From NCBI GenBank assembly GCA_021521415.1, contig JAIQDT010000172.1, forward strand, positions 434,001-498,000: a stretch of 64,000 nucleotides of DNA. The letters run 5' to 3'. Positions 36,103-49,030 of this stretch are shown one piece after another. Each line of letters begins with the position of its first letter. Position 1 is the first letter of the stretch. The translations under genes and the position numbers were made by a program. This DNA comes from Bidens hawaiensis. Its lineage: Eukaryota; Streptophyta; Magnoliopsida; Asterales; Asteraceae. Under the pieces are notes generated by a model, which had not been told where the DNA came from, made no database searches, and was given only the letters and a program-made list of their open reading frames with translations.

Positions 36103-37258
36103 AACCGCATGCATGCATTAAACTGAGGTTGGTCAGTTTCAAGTGTATGTACTTGAAACAGTTTTAAAAAGGATAACAAATCAATTCAATTTCATATTTA
36201 TTTGAAAAAAAGAAAAACTAAACTTGTTTAATATATTAACAATCATGCCAACGTTTGACTTCATTTACTTAACTGAAGCTAGTATAAACTAATAAATTTA
36301 TGACAAAAGTGGTACCTGTACATTCATTACACAAAATCGTAATCATTCACATATTATTTGAGTTATTTTAATTTATTTGTTATAACTATTTTGAAGGTAT
36401 TCAAAGGTCTAGACTTACTACTTGAATGCTCATATGTAGTCGTGTTGTTGGGCCCGCATGTAATAAACCCATGCATACAAAATAAAGAATTTTTGTTGAG
36501 TGCATTCAATACAGCTAAGATTTGTTATGATCAAATCACTCTTGGTTACAAAATTATGCCCACCGTTAGTACGTCATGTATGATTACAGAAATTATATTA
36601 ATTTTTTTAAAAGCTAATTGTTTTATTTAACCTAAATTACAAAAGGCTCATTCATAAGTAACTGAATCAAAAGTGTAGGCCAAAGAAACTAAAAATACCT
36701 GATCCTTTAGTTTATGTTTCTCTCAGGATGATTTCTAGTACATAAGTCTCCAATGGTTCAAGCTTTTTTCTACATGCCACATTTCAGTGAAATCATAAAT
36801 ATCAAACATAATGATTTATGATTCGGTAATATACAACAGAGTTTATAGTGGTTTACGATATTTGACCAAAAGCCAACATCATTGTCAATTATTCCATTTT
36901 CAAGAACTTATCAAGCAGGTTTCCAGCCACAACATCTGCGTCCATATTCAAATTCAAATTCAAACCACATCTCAAATCAAATTATTAATAATGCAACTCT
37001 ATTCTAGTTATAAATGTAAACAATTATGTAAAGATTATAAATAAGCCTTGAGTAAGCTAGCCTATAAACAATATCCAGTTATGGGATATTATTAAGTAAA
37101 AAGCTCCTAAAGAGGTATGCATTGACACAAACTTCTCAACTCAATATTTCCTTTTATACATCTTGAAAAATTTTCCAGCACCAACACACTAACACTACGA
37201 AATTTTAATAACTTCTGCATATTGTGAAATTATATAAGATTGTGAAATTTAAAATTCA
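36103..37258. other. CA-1 interior, no gene seen
   Basis: AT-rich DNA between Co-3 and Co-4. Short ORFs (for example 36358-36630, + strand) have no recognisable features. I could not find transposase motifs. Confidence 0.5.
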
Positions 37259-37263
37259 CACTG
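37259..37263. repeat. Co-4 target-site duplication, left copy
   Basis: CACTG; the right copy at 60616-60620 is CATTG, one transition apart. Confidence 0.65.
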
Positions 37264-38347
37264 TGCCGCTCCCGATTATATCGCTCAATCACTATGTCGT
37301 AACCCACACATTAAGTGCCGACAAAAAGGTTAACGACTAGGAAAGAACAATAGAATATTAATGGCGGAAACACTAACACACTAAATGTTGCTTGCTAGAC
37401 ACAAAGGTAACAAACACACAATGTAACTCAAAGATCTCCATTAGTAAAAAATGTCAGAAACAATAGGAAATCAATTAGGGTTTTAGAATGGAATGTTTGG
37501 ATTTTGGGGAGATTTACGTACAGGAATATGTCAGCCGTCAAAATCACGATCAGATGTAAGGTCTAGATGTGTGATAGGCGTGCCTTTTTATAGGCCTGAC
37601 CTGACATCTTACATTCCTTCTAGAAACCCTAATGATAGTAACATTACATATTTAATCATAATACAAAATATTCTAAGTGTAAACAGGTCTTCGGGCAAGC
37701 TTTGAAGCTTTTGTCTTCTATGAGCAGACCTGGTAACCAAAGTGTGCTGGAGAATAGTTTTCTGTGTAAACTTTTCATAGGATATTTTCCTTAGGAAATA
37801 TCCATCTAGCAGACTTCAATATTCTTGACTATATCAAACTTTACTCGATATAGTACTATGAGCAAACTTGTTCTTCATAAATCCCTTCAAATCTTTGTTA
37901 ACTTTAACTTATTGAACAAACCAAAGTGCGTTGGTAACACTGTAGCTTGTGCTGGTGACATTGTAGCATGTCCTGAGTTGAACCTTGCTAGAAGAAGTCC
38001 TTAGCATATTTCTTTATCAACTTCCCTCAAGCTTGCTGGGACCACTGTTTAATAAGAATAAACCTTGCTAGATCTTCCAAAAGCTTTGGTATCAGCTTGG
38101 TTTAGCCAAGGGTTTGCTCGGAAACAAGCCTGGCTTGACTTGAAAAACAACCTTGCTAGACAAAGTGATGCTCGAACTTACACTTAATAAGACTTCAAGA
38201 AGATAACCTTGTCCGGAAGAAAAATACCTTGCTAAACTTAAGTAAAAGCTTGCTGGGAGCCCTAAGTGTGCTCGGTTTCCATACTTAGTCATTTTCGGAG
38301 AGGTTGAGAAGATTCCAATCTTCTTATGTCTTTTCCTTATCCCAACA
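37264..38347 (-). repeat. Co-4 3' LTR
   Basis: TGCCGCTCCCG at 37264 (TGTCGGTCCCG in the other LTR) to ATCCCAACA at 38347. A TATAAAAAG box on the - strand lies at 37584-37592. About eleven CTTGCTAGA/GCTCGGAA words fill 37950-38290. Confidence 0.88.
37584..37592 (-). promoter_or_regulatory. Putative TATA box of Co-4 3' LTR
   Basis: TATAAAAAG on the - strand, with the matching site TATAAAGG at 59847-59854 in the 5' LTR. Confidence 0.55.
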
Positions 38348-38565
38348 ATCAAACCCTAGATTGGAACACCTCAGTTGTACCTAAACACCTCTAAGGTTAC
38401 ATACACTTAGCCAAATTACACATCAAATTTCAAAAGAGAAATTACATAACATAATCAAAAGTATTACAAGTTGGAAATTATGTCCCATGGACATTACAAA
38501 GTAAGCCTAAGCTAATAACTAAACTCATCTCCTTGAGCTTGAGGCTTCTTGTCTTTTATCCAATC
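38348..38565 (-). other. Co-4 3' untranslated part
   Basis: About 220 bp between the extra-ORF stop and the LTR. The purine tract is weak (CTAGGGTTTGAT on the - strand). Confidence 0.5.
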
Positions 38566-41500
38566 TCACACTCGCAGCTCTTTCTTTAAATAAAAATAAC
38601 TCCCTTTCATGAGGATGATTGGGGGCAAAGCCCATCTGACTATATCCATTAGGTCCTCATCATGAAGGAATACCAGATCTGTGTTATCTTTTATGATGCC
38701 TAAGGCCAGTCCATCAGAGTTTCTGAGGATGAAGGATTCATCTTTAGGTTCATAGACAATTTCAGTAATCCTTCCATTCCTTTGAACTTCATAATTGGTC
38801 CTTGTCACCTGCCGCCTCAAATTTAAGCATTCCATCATGTTAGCAAGAGGGTTCTTGTTCTTGGTTTTTGACTTGTATGTTTCTTCAATGTACCTGATCT
38901 CCTCATCTTCTTTACCCTTTTGTTCCTTTCAAATTCAGAAAGTTCCAATTTCCTCTTTTTATTCAGCATGGGGAATCTCTTCCTAGCTTGATCCCTGAGA
39001 TGTTTAGATAAATTATTTTGTTGTCTTCCAGCAAATCTATGCCTGTTGTGATAATCATACAGATTCATAGTTGGCATCCCAGTCAGCTGCTCCCTCTTGA
39101 AATCCAAAAAGTCATCTCCAAAGATCACTTCCTTCTGTTCACCACTAGACATGATCACTTTAAGTGTTTCAGTTTGTGAATCAAAGAACAGCCTCTTTGG
39201 TAGGTCCACATCAGAAGGTGACCTTTGTTGTCTTTGATGAGAGGCTCTAGTGATAGGAATTGGGAAACTTACAGCTGAGGGCCTAGAAATAATATTCTTC
39301 TTAGGTACAGAGGCCCTCACATGCCCATATTTCTTCTCAAATATCTCAATAATCTTCTCTTTAGGCAGCATCACCAAGTTCAAATAATTTTCTCCTTCTT
39401 TGGACATAGTAGTGATCATACCCATGATTTCATTATCAGTTGGACCCTCAGGGACAGATCTTTGTGTTCCAATCAGCTCACCCTTTAGCCCACACTGGAA
39501 TTGAAGCAACCTTCTCTGCTCAGCTTCAAGTTTTTCCCATTCAGTTTTCTTAGTATAGAATAAATGTTTCAGTTGGTCTTTGCCAAGATTGTCAAAAAGT
39601 CCTTCTGCCATACCTTTGCTAAGCATCAAGTCTTTAAGGGTCTTGATCTTGTTCTCGTCTTCCCATGGCTCATCATTTTCAACTGGTTCCTCTTTTACAA
39701 ATACAACATGAGGAACCTTAGATGATGTTGGCTTTGCTTGATCATGTTTGTTCTTTTCAGCTTCAAACATGGACAACTTCTCTGATTTGCTCAAATTTTT
39801 CGTTTCATTTCGTCTCCCCCTTGCATTCATCAGCCTATCAAAGAAAATAACTTGCTCATCCTCCCACTTCTTCTTCTTCTCAGCCTCATCCTTCTCAGCC
39901 AGAGTAACAACTCTTGGTCTCTTTGTTGATTGTTCAAAGTTGACCTTTCTTGATATTCTTTTATAGTGAGTTTCGACCTGTTCTCTGCTCAAAATATCAA
40001 CCAGCTCAATGGAGAAACCATGTTCAATCAGCAATATGCACTTCCCATTAAATTTGGCGTATAATCTTTCAAGTCTTTCAGTTTGGTGGCCATCTCTCCT
40101 CATTCTATCCAACTCATCCCTTTTAACTGCTTCGACTGTGACATTATAGGCTTCTTCCAGTTCACTAAACTTCTTGTGGCTCAGCTGCTTTTCAAAAAAC
40201 CCATGCAATCTCAAGTAAGCTTGAAACTTCTAAGAGTCTTTGTTCTTGGTGTGCATCTTCCTTTTAATGTCTTCCGCCTCACCATCAATCAACTCCTGTA
40301 GCTCCTCATCTGTCATTGGAGCCAGAGTTTCAAACTTAAACCCATGGTGAATCAATCCTAAAATTTTTGGATCATTCCTCCTTGCATCATCCAACATGAT
40401 CTGTATGTTCTCCATATGTTCATCAGTCATTGTTACATCAGGGGAGTCAACACCATCATCAACATCATCAGAAAACTCATCAAGAGCTTCTATCCTTGGT
40501 TCATTCACAAAATCATCTGGCATAAACGTTTGTAAAGGAATAGCCTTAACAGGACTTTCCATCTCCTTAGGACTTTCAACAATATATTCAGCCTTTAGAG
40601 CATCATCCTTAACGGGACTTTCCATCATTTTAGGACTCTCAACAACATATTCAGTCCTTTTGGGATTTCCTCCCATCTTGCTTCTCCTGAAATACTTATA
40701 TCCATATTTACCCCATGATTCAGGATCCCAATCTTCTGGATTTTTCTCAAAATCTTCCTCTGTCTCCTTAACCCAGGCTTTAGTAGCAATCCGTGTGATT
40801 GACTCTCCGGCTTCATCAGTCACCACCTGCTTATTTGAATCATCATTAATGTTTTCAGCAGTGGTTGGAGTTGATCCTTCTTGTTCAGCCCTTTTCATAT
40901 TAAAGATGACAAGAGCAAGGGTATTATATACCTCTTCAATTTGTTTCAGCTTTATCAAGCTTTCAATCACTTCTTGATCAAGATCCCCTTCTTCATTTGA
41001 AGTTTTAGTAATCTGAGCCTCCTCCAATAATTCTTCTTATTGTTCAAATTCCTACTTAGTTAAGGATTTTGCAATTCTTTATCTTTCCAATATCTCATTC
41101 AAAGTATCAGGATGCCTTTTGGCAGCTTGTTCAGTAGTTTCATCTCAAGTACATCATCAATTGATTTATTCAAAGATTCCAATTTCTCTTCAGTTTCAGC
41201 AATGGCCTTCCCCTTAGATTTCCTCCTCTCTTCATCAGTTTCCCTCACCATTTCTGGCTCACTGGAAAAATTATCAATCTCATCCATCAAATCCTTCATC
41301 TCTACATCCACAGATTTTTCAACATGCTCATCTGTTAATACACTTTCCTTAGTATCTCCTCCTTCATCAACAATCACATATGTTTGTGGCTCAGTAATAA
41401 TAGCATCAGTTACTATGGCTTCAGTCAATACATTTTCAAAGTCAGCCACACTTTTTTCATTATCAGCCTTTTTCTCCATCTCCTTCTCCCTCTCCTCATC

Positions 41501-43103
41501 CATATTTTTCTCAAACAAAGATTTTCAGCATCATAGTCTTGTTCTCCTCCATCTGACTCATCACCATCATAGTCACAGTCATCTACACTCCTCTCCTCAC
41601 TATCATCATCCTCACTTGCTCCATATGTGTCACAAAGATTTTTTTAATATATCTTCAATCACAAGTTCATCCACAACATCACCCCTCTCCATATTGACCA
41701 CAAGAGGATTCTCCCCATGTTTTGGTACAACTAAGGTCTTGTCAACCTCAACCTCTAGGGTTTGAATGCATGTGACAATAGGGACTCCAACTCAGCATTT
41801 CTCTTTTTCAGTTCTTCATTCTCTCTCCTCAAGTCAATATTTTTCACCACCTCATCCATATATCTTTCGAATAAAGAGCACCAGGGTAAGGGGATCGTGA
41901 AGGAGAATCTGAGAATAGTCAGGGATATTCGCTTGGGGTTGGAAAGGTTCATGTGATGGGATTTGGCTTTCAAAAATGTTTGTGCTAGTTGAGGGTAGTG
42001 GGTTTATGTTATGGACTAAGGGTAAAGTTGTGGTGTGGACAATTTTAAAGATTGGTTGGTCATTTGTTTGGGGATTGGTAGGGTGTGTTAAGCAGATTTA
42101 GTAGGTGTGTGGGGACATATTGTGGTATGTATGGTTCATGGATGGGTTGGGTTAGGGTTTCGGTTAGGCTGTGGGTTTGGGTTTGATCTAGATTTTGGGT
42201 TTGGGGTGGGCTTTGGGTTTGGATTAATGGTTGGTTTAGGGTTTGGGTTAGAGGTGGTGATTGGACATGTGTAGGTGGGGATGGGATATAATGTTCATGG
42301 TCATGGTGCTGTGGAGGGGATGTGGTTTGGGGTGGTGATATGGGTTGGTTTATTAGTTGGTTTTGTGGTGAGGTTGGTAGTGTAGGTAAAGGCTGATTCA
42401 AAATCTCCCCATGTGCCTCTACATTAACAACATCTTCAAAAATATCATTAACACCTCCTTCATCACCTGCATCATCACCATCATTACCTCCATCATATGA
42501 ATCATCATCACCATTTTCATCACTCTCCTCTTCCTCCTTAGAGGTCACATGAGGTAACTCTGGTACTGCCATTATTTCCAAGTCATTATCCAATTGCCAT
42601 GGCAAAATATCAAAATCAGCATCAGGATTAAAGTTGCTTATGAGACCCAACTTGCAGTAAATGTGTTGTTCCCATGGTTGGCAAATCTGTAGGAATCTTG
42701 GTTAGACCAAGAATTTATCTTTGTTAGGCTTCCTCAGATGAGCAGCCAAACCTTCAAAAATCATCATTGACTAGTTGAATGGCTGTCTAAACACAACAGC
42801 TACAGTGACATTTGCCAGATCACGGCTCATCAAATTCCAAGAGCCATTCCTCAGTGCATAACCCTGAACTATGTGATGTATCAGGAACCTATAAAGGTTA
42901 GGGAACATGCCCTTTTTAAATTGGCATTCATGTACATCACCCTGATATCCCATTATCTCCTGAAAAATAGTCAACAAACGGTTTGTGGAGAAATGGATTG
43001 AGGCTTCAACCGCATCGTTCAACTGTAGGCTTGCCCGGATAAGTTGTTTAGTTATTACTATCTTCTGTCGGGAAACGATAGCTTCTTCTGTCGGGAAACG
43101 ATA
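38566..43103 (-). pseudogene. Co-4 extra ORF, main part (unknown function)
   Basis: About 4.5 kb of near-continuous coding sequence on the - strand in pieces 43118-42771, 42650-42060, 41973-41755, 41518-41099, 41027-40230, 40214-38835 and 38838-38566, separated by few stops or frameshifts. The first ~115 residues form a folded-looking domain (LTIFQEIMGYQGDVHECQFK, LYRFLIHHIVQGYALRNGSW, NVTVAVVFRQPFN). Then come an acidic Asp/Glu/Gly stretch, a Pro/Gln/Thr-rich stretch, a short coiled coil (ENEELKKRNAELESLL), long Glu/Lys-rich helices and a basic region (KRKLELSEFERNKRVKKM). I recall similar unannotated proteins from Asteraceae next to copia sequences, but know of no function. No env-like membrane segment is seen. 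Confidence 0.72.
43056..43103. repeat. Duplicated 19-bp flank word at the Gy-3 left junction
   Basis: CTTCTGTCGGGAAACGATA occurs twice, at 43059-43077 and 43082-43100 approximately, directly before Gy-3 sequence starts. The left copy fits the extra-ORF frame, so the second looks like filler DNA at a repair joint. Confidence 0.7.
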
Positions 43104-43807
43104 ACAGCTACCACGCAAGTATTAAAGCAGCGCCGTTTGAAGCGCTGTACGGACGGAAGTGACGATCACCACTCTGTTGGGCGGAGGTGGGTGACAGCCA
43201 AATCACTGGTCCAGAACTGGTACTCGAAACTTCGGAAAAGATTGTTCAAATCCGAAATCGCATGGCAGCAGCACGAGATCGCCAAAAGAGTTACGCCGAC
43301 AAGCGCCGAAAACCCCTCGAATTTCAAGTGAACGATCGAGTGTTACTCAAAGTCTCACCTTGGAAAGGTGTGGTTCGCTTTGGGAAGCGAAACAAACTCA
43401 ACCCACCATATGTTGGTCCGTACCGGATAACTGAGCGCATTGGTCCGGTGGCGTACCGACTGGACCTGCCAACGGAACTCAGTGGCGTACACAATGTATT
43501 CCACGTGTCCAATTTGAAGAAATGCCTGTCTGATGAAACCCAAGTAGTCCCTTTGGAGGAACTGCAAGTTGATGAACAGCTACGCTTCATTGAAGAACCA
43601 GTCGAAGTTTTGGATTGGGAAACCAAAACACTCAAGCACAGCAAGATTCCAATCGTTAGGGTTCGATGGAACTCGAGACGTGGACCGGAGTTCACGTGGG
43701 AACGCGAGGATCAAATGATGAAAAAGTATCCTCACCTTTTTGAAGGGCTAACCAAACACAGAAAACCGCGAAACCCGGCAAACCGTCAGACATCACCGGA
43801 GGTATGA
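43104..43807 (+). pseudogene. pol: Gy-3 left unit: integrase end and chromodomain
   Basis: It enters in the integrase core ([19 protein letters not shown]), has a one-base loss near 43160 giving a stop, and is then open from 43187 to 43807. The chromodomain ([14 protein letters not shown] to KKYPHLFEG) is intact at about 43585-43745. Nearly identical to 51650-52354. Confidence 0.92.
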
Positions 43808-43939
43808 ATTAAATTTCGGGACGAAATTTCTTTCTACTAGGGGATGATATGACAAACTGAAAATTTTTCTTACTTTTTCAGACACTCATCACGACTTGAC
43901 TCAAATTTTCGGGACGAAAATTCTTTAACATGGGAATGA
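43808..43939 (+). other. Gy-3 3' untranslated part and polypurine tract (left)
   Basis: Includes two copies of TTTCGGGACGAAA-type words (43817 and 43908) and the tract TAACATGGGAATGA at 43926-43939. Confidence 0.7.
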
Positions 43940-44293
43940 TGTGACAATCGTCAATTTCAGGTTAACTCCGTTAACTCAACTCCGTCAATTCAAACTTAAG
44001 ATCACTAAATCTATAACGCACACTTCATTACATTTAAACTAGGGTTTAAATGACGCTTAACACTTACTACATGTGTAGTCTTTCGGGATTTGCACCGAAA
44101 CGCAAACGAATTGACGCAAAAGATTGATGAATAAACGAAAAACGTCAAAACAGTAATTATGTGATAATTATGTGTTAGACTTATGTGTTACGTGATAACA
44201 TGGTTATGAACATTAACTCAAGATGTAAACTAGTTAGTTAAGTTAGAAAAACAACAATTGAAAGTAGAGGGACTTGAGTGTAACTTGTGTGTT

Positions 44294-44302
44294 TATAAAT
44301 AG
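44294..44302 (+). promoter_or_regulatory. Putative TATA box of Gy-3 LTR-1
   Basis: TATAAATAG about 355 bp into the LTR; the same site is at 52841-52849 in LTR-2. Confidence 0.6.
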
Positions 44303-46169
44303 ATCATTAACAAGTAAACCCTAACTATTATTATTATAACCCCAACCCCGATCGGAACTCTCCCACCCCAAACCCTTGGCTGCCGTCGATTTTCACACAC
44401 ACATACATCAAGAAATCAAGCTTGTGATTGAAGAACTAGGTTCTAGGAAGGTATAATTGATCATCCTATACATCTTTACTACTTGATTTTGATGTTTGTT
44501 GGGTTAATAACAAACCCTAGCAGCCGATTTCATGTATACATGTAATCAATATGATTGTTGTTGATTGAGTAATGATTTGATAAGTAGAATTGATATTGTA
44601 ACATGTTGATTGTTGTGTCTTTGATTTGAGTTCAAACAAAAACCCTAATCTTGTATGCAATGTGTAATTGATGTGCATGGATGGTGTCTATGGAGTCTAG
44701 AGGGTTATATGAATGCATGATAGTTCATAGATTGTTAATATGTTGAGTTTGGATACAAACAGTTTCTGGACAGAATGTGTTATTGATGTTTAAGTGACTG
44801 TAACGAAGTGTAAAGATGAAAATTGGTTGAGGTTATTGGTACTACAGTAAACTAGGTTGAGTCTAGTTTCTATAGAGTATAAATTTGTAATTTTTGGACA
44901 AGTAAAGGTTAACTTTTATGATTTTACAAAAACATTGTGCAAAGCTGAGCTGTTAGACCTGCTGTTAGGTTGTGTTGTAAATGTTATATCTCATGAACTA
45001 CGAGACCAATTGGGTTGGTTCCACTTCTGGAAGTTGACTTATTGAGTTAGGAACCTAACCAAAGTGGCCTTGCATTTATTGGATTTTTCGTTTAACGGGA
45101 ATTGCAAATAACATTCTGTTGCACATGAATTTGACTGTTATGAGTTTGCTGTAATGATTTGATGATTGTGAGAAAATTATGTGGAATAAAAATATAATTA
45201 AATATGTTCTGGAAACCTAAGACATATGTGCTTCTGTGATGATTTTTGGTAAATTAATTGAGATGCTATGATCGGTGAAATAGTACAATCTTTCTAGTAG
45301 GATTTCTGTCTCGGTGAAACTAGCTGCTGAGTTGTGTAAAAAAATGCATGAAACATGATACTTGCTATATAATTGTTTTGTTTTGACCAAAATGCCCTTG
45401 GGGGGAATAATTGCTAATTGATTGCCATGATTTGACCAAATTGCCCTCATGGGGAATAATGGCTAGTTAATTGTTATTTGTTGACCAAAATGCCCTTACG
45501 GGGAATAATTAATAGTGATGTACTTTATGAATACATGACACGTATATGATTGCTTACACATGTAATGTGTCACAAAAACACTTGTTAAAGTCACACATGA
45601 TTCACAAACGAAACACGAAACATGTTATGTGCATAGGTATTATGTGCCGGGTCTAGAGACTCGATAATATTCCGACACTTAGAAAAATCTCTTTATTGTT
45701 TTAGAACGCTAGAGAGAGTTTTTCGGTGACGCGCATCTTGGTGATTTAATTTGGGAAATTCTTCGCAAACAGTGAGTTTCACTTTCCCCTCTTTAAATTG
45801 TTTTCAAACGCTTTTCACTTGGGGGAGATAACATACTCCACAACGCATTTAAGATTTTGTTATAAATTATATATCACTTGTAAAGGCTAAGTGGCAAACG
45901 AAACATTTGAAGTCCTACACATCGAACCGGTTAATATTTTGAATAGCGAGTCACTGTTGAGTAGTACTACTGGGTTTGACAAACCCCACCCAACGCTAAA
46001 CTCGACTGGAGGTCGAGCGGGTGTAATTTTGGCTAACACGTACCATGGTCTGGAGGACCTGGTGACAAGGCACTTATTAAACGAGTCAGCTTCGGTGTCG
46101 AACACTTAGTAATACTTGTTGTATAGACTAGCTACCTATTGATATATAATTGACATAACACTATCTGGT

Positions 46170-46285
46170 AACGCAAAACGCTGTAATGCTGTAACGCAAA
46201 ACGCTGTAACGCTGTAACGCAAAACGTTGTAACGCAAAACGCTGTAACGCTGTAACGCACAACGCTGAACGCAAACGCTGAACGC
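46170..46285. repeat. AACGC minisatellite in LTR-1
   Basis: Alternating AACGCAAAACGCTGT and AACGCTGT units. The matching array in LTR-2 (54716-54808) is shorter by about one unit pair. Confidence 0.75.
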
Positions 46286-46606
46286 TTTATTTTTATTTAA
46301 ACTTGTGAACTCACCAACCTTGTGTTGACACTTTTAGTATGTTATTCTCAGGTAGCCGAGGCGGGCGCGCGGTTTAGGAACATGCATTTCTTGATAAACT
46401 TTTAACTATGCAAACTTACTGTTAACTGTTATCATTGGTTTTAAATCGTCCTGCGTGACGTAACATTGTTTCTATGGTTTTACGCTTCCGCACTTATTTT
46501 CATTTAAACGTTTTTATGGTTTGATTATAACTAATGATTCCGATCCTGTTAGTTCACACCCTCTGACGGTAAAACTCCGTTAGTGGATTTTGAGGGTGTG
46601 ACAGAT

Positions 46607-46619
46607 TGGTATCAGAGCC
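46607..46619 (+). other. Gy-3 primer-binding site (tRNA-Met type)
   Basis: TGGTATCAGAGCC, 3 bp after the LTR-1 end. Confidence 0.92.
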
Positions 46620-46778
46620 ATTGGTTATAGCGAACTATAAGCTGCATGCATACTAGACTATAACCGCGACGACCCATTATTATAATGATACGCACTGCAT
46701 ATGTTTGTGTAGTCTTGAAATCTTATCTCTTTACCTCTTTCACTCATACGCGCGCGCATACACGGCTTACCTGTAGGA

Positions 46779-47517
46779 ATGTCGACGCCACCCTCATCAT
46801 CATCCGATTCGATGACGCATGCTCACGGGAAGGAACCGCAGTTACCCACCGCATCGCCACCCCGAGTAGTCCCGGAACTCGAAACTCCCGCACCGAAGAG
46901 GTACCGCCTATCCGGAGGCATATACGAAAATGTATATGCCTAACATGATCAGACGTATGGTCTATCGCGAACAAGTTCCCTCGTTACCTCACCCGAACCA
47001 CCCTGCTTATCCCAACACCCTACCACCCATAACCGACGCTGTAGAGCGAGTTCTCGCAGCTGTTGTTTCATGCTTGGAACGTGACGTGGGTTACATGCGC
47101 TATACTAGAGCCAACGTTTCCGGAATGTTGAAGGACGGAACCGAGACTAAGGAGGAGATTGCCCGCATGGCAGCGGCAATGAAGGAAATGCAAGAGGCTA
47201 GTGATCAACAAATGAAGATTATGGGGAAGATGCAAGCCGAGATGATAGACTTGCAAGAGCAACTCCAGGTAGCAAGGACCCGAACCGAGATTGCTCTAGA
47301 GCGTTGCGATGTCTTACAAATGCAACTTGCTCAGAACACAGCCGAACCTGAGGCAGAGCCTGAGGCCGAGCCTGAGGAAGAGCCTGAAGTGGAACCTGAA
47401 GAAGATCCCGAAGAGGAGCCTGAGGAGGATCCCGAGGAAGATTCCGAGGAGGAACCCGAAGAAGAACCGGCTGAGGAAGAGGCACACTCAGAGGTGTCCT
47501 CAGACGATGACATCTAG
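46779..47517 (+). pseudogene. ORF upstream of Gy-3 gag: coiled coil plus acidic repeat, unknown function
   Basis: An open frame of 195 codons runs 46930-47517. An overlapping frame from ATG 46779 codes a Ser/Pro-rich 55-residue piece (MSTPPSSSSDSMTHAHGKEP) ending at 46944-46946, so the original start was probably 46779 with a frameshift near 46920. Residues ~60-125 of the long frame form a coiled coil (MAAAMKEMQEASDQQMKIMG to EMIDLQEQLQV). The C-terminus is a run of about 20 Glu-Pro-Glu units (47342-47480). There is no membrane helix. It sits between primer site and gag, as in Gy-1, and I do not recognise it. Confidence 0.65.
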
Positions 47518-47762
47518 TAATGATGACACTTAGATGGAGGGGTTGTCTCCATCCGAACTATTATTTTTCTAGGATTTTAAGGATTGATTGGAAATACTTT
47601 GTAGCGAATACAATGGTTTTAATCATGAATTTTTATTTAGATTAATATGTGGTTGTGATGTTGTTTCTTATTTCTTTCTTACCTATCTTTCTATTACATG
47701 TATGGTGTGTTGTATATGAAAGAAAAATTCATGTTTAACACTTTATACTGTGATTCTAGGAA

Positions 47763-49030
47763 ATGGCTGGAAGAAACGCTGGACGTGGACGTGGTAACAT
47801 CAGCTTGACTGCAGCTGAACTCCAAACTCTGCTGAACGACCATGCAGCGGCCGCTTTAGCCGCACACGTTCAGAATCAAGCTGGAGGTCCAAGTGGAACG
47901 TGTACCTTCAAGAACTACCTTGACTGCAAGCCCAGTACGTTTAAGGGCACTGAGGGAGCTATAGGCTTCCTGCGTTGGGCTGAGAAGGCCGAGTCGGCAT
48001 TTGAGATGTGCAATTGTCCCCCTGCCAGTAGGGTCAAATTCGCTGCTGGAACCCTTGAGGATTCTGCCCTCACTTGGTGGAATTCGAACGTGCAGATCCT
48101 TGGACTGGAACTGGCTAATGCTATGAACTGGGAGGAGTTCAAAAATATGATGCGAGTGGAGTACTGTCCGAGAGAAGAGATTTCGAAGTTAGAGTCAGAG
48201 TTCTAGTCACTGAAGATGGTGGGCTCGGAAATTGAAGCCTATACTACCCGTTCGCACGAGTTGGCTGTGATGTGTCCGCGGATGGTGGATCCGCCGAGCA
48301 AGAGGATCGAAATGTACATTGATGGGTTAGCACCGCAGATTCAGGGCATGGTGACGTCTTCCAGACCAGCCACGATTCAACAAGCGATCCGTTTAGCTCA
48401 CAAACTGACGGATCAGGCTGTGACCCAAGGTGCGTTACCACTTAGAGATTCGACCACTAAGGCCCGTGACAACCCGAGTAACGACAACAACAGCAACAGC
48501 AACCCGAGCAGCGGAAAGAGGAAGTTTGACAACGCCAGATCTTCATCCTCGAACCTCCCACCGCAACAGCACTACCGTAAGCCCGAATTCGCTCGGAGCT
48601 TTAACACTCAGAGTCACAACAACAACAACAACGGTAGCGGGCAGGTTTCGAGCGGATATGCTGGGAGATATCCAAAGTGCAATAGGTGCAACTATCATCA
48701 TGTTGGCCAGTGTGACCGCGTCAAGTGCCAAAGATGCGGAAAGATGGGTCACCAAGCGAAAGAATGTAGAGGAGACCTTGCGGCAAAGGGTGCTCCTAAA
48801 CCACCTATGACGACGAAGGGATGTTACGAATGTGGGCAGGAAGGTCACTTCAGGAAGGATTGTCCCAAGCTGAAACAGAACGACAACAATGGGGGTAATG
48901 GAAGTGGCAGTAATGGTGGAAGCAATGGCAAGGGAAGAGCGTTTGAAATTGGGTCGGGTCAAGCCCGCAATGATCCGCACGTGGTGACTGGTAAGTTCCC
49001 TGTAAACGATTGTTTTGCTTCTGTATTGTT
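47763..49030 (+). pseudogene. gag: Gy-3 gag with one stop
   Basis: Starts MAGRNAGRGRGNISLTAAEL at 47763 and is open to a TAG at 48204-48206 in the capsid domain. The same frame resumes at once (SLKMVGSEIEAYTTRSHELA). The nucleocapsid has a Cys-rich lead (CNRCNYHHVGQC), then CQRCGKMGHQAKEC and CYECGQEGHFRKDC, each CX2CX4HX4C. It is followed in the same frame by protease without a stop, so gag and pol form one polyprotein frame. Confidence 0.94.

Larger units (their letters stand above)
43940..46603 (+). repeat. Gy-3 LTR-1 (2664 bp)
   Basis: TGTGACAATCGTC to GAGGGTGTGACA. It contains a TATAAATAG box (44294), three ~50-bp repeats with TTGACCAAAATGCCC (45384-45510), and a short-unit array of AACGCTGT/AACGCAAA at about 46170-46285. 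It acts as 3' LTR of the left unit and 5' LTR of the right unit. Confidence 0.94.

Noticed and set aside
36358..36630. 90-codon + strand ORF as a CACTA or host gene
   Set aside because: No recognisable motif, AT-rich composition, no neighbours in frame.
40396..40977. Ser/Thr-rich + strand ORF of 193 codons (and 41112-41765, 217 codons)
   Set aside because: Both are antisense to the Glu/Lys/Asp-rich extra ORF of Co-4; acidic codons read backwards give Ser/Phe-rich frames.
38566..43103. Envelope-like protein of a SIRE-type copia element
   Set aside because: No signal peptide or membrane helix seen; composition is charged, acidic and Gln/Pro-rich. Called unknown instead.
47331..47513. Ser/Gly-repeat ORF on the - strand (many SGSSSGS units)
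   Set aside because: It is the antisense reading of the Glu-Pro repeat in the ORF upstream of Gy-3 gag.
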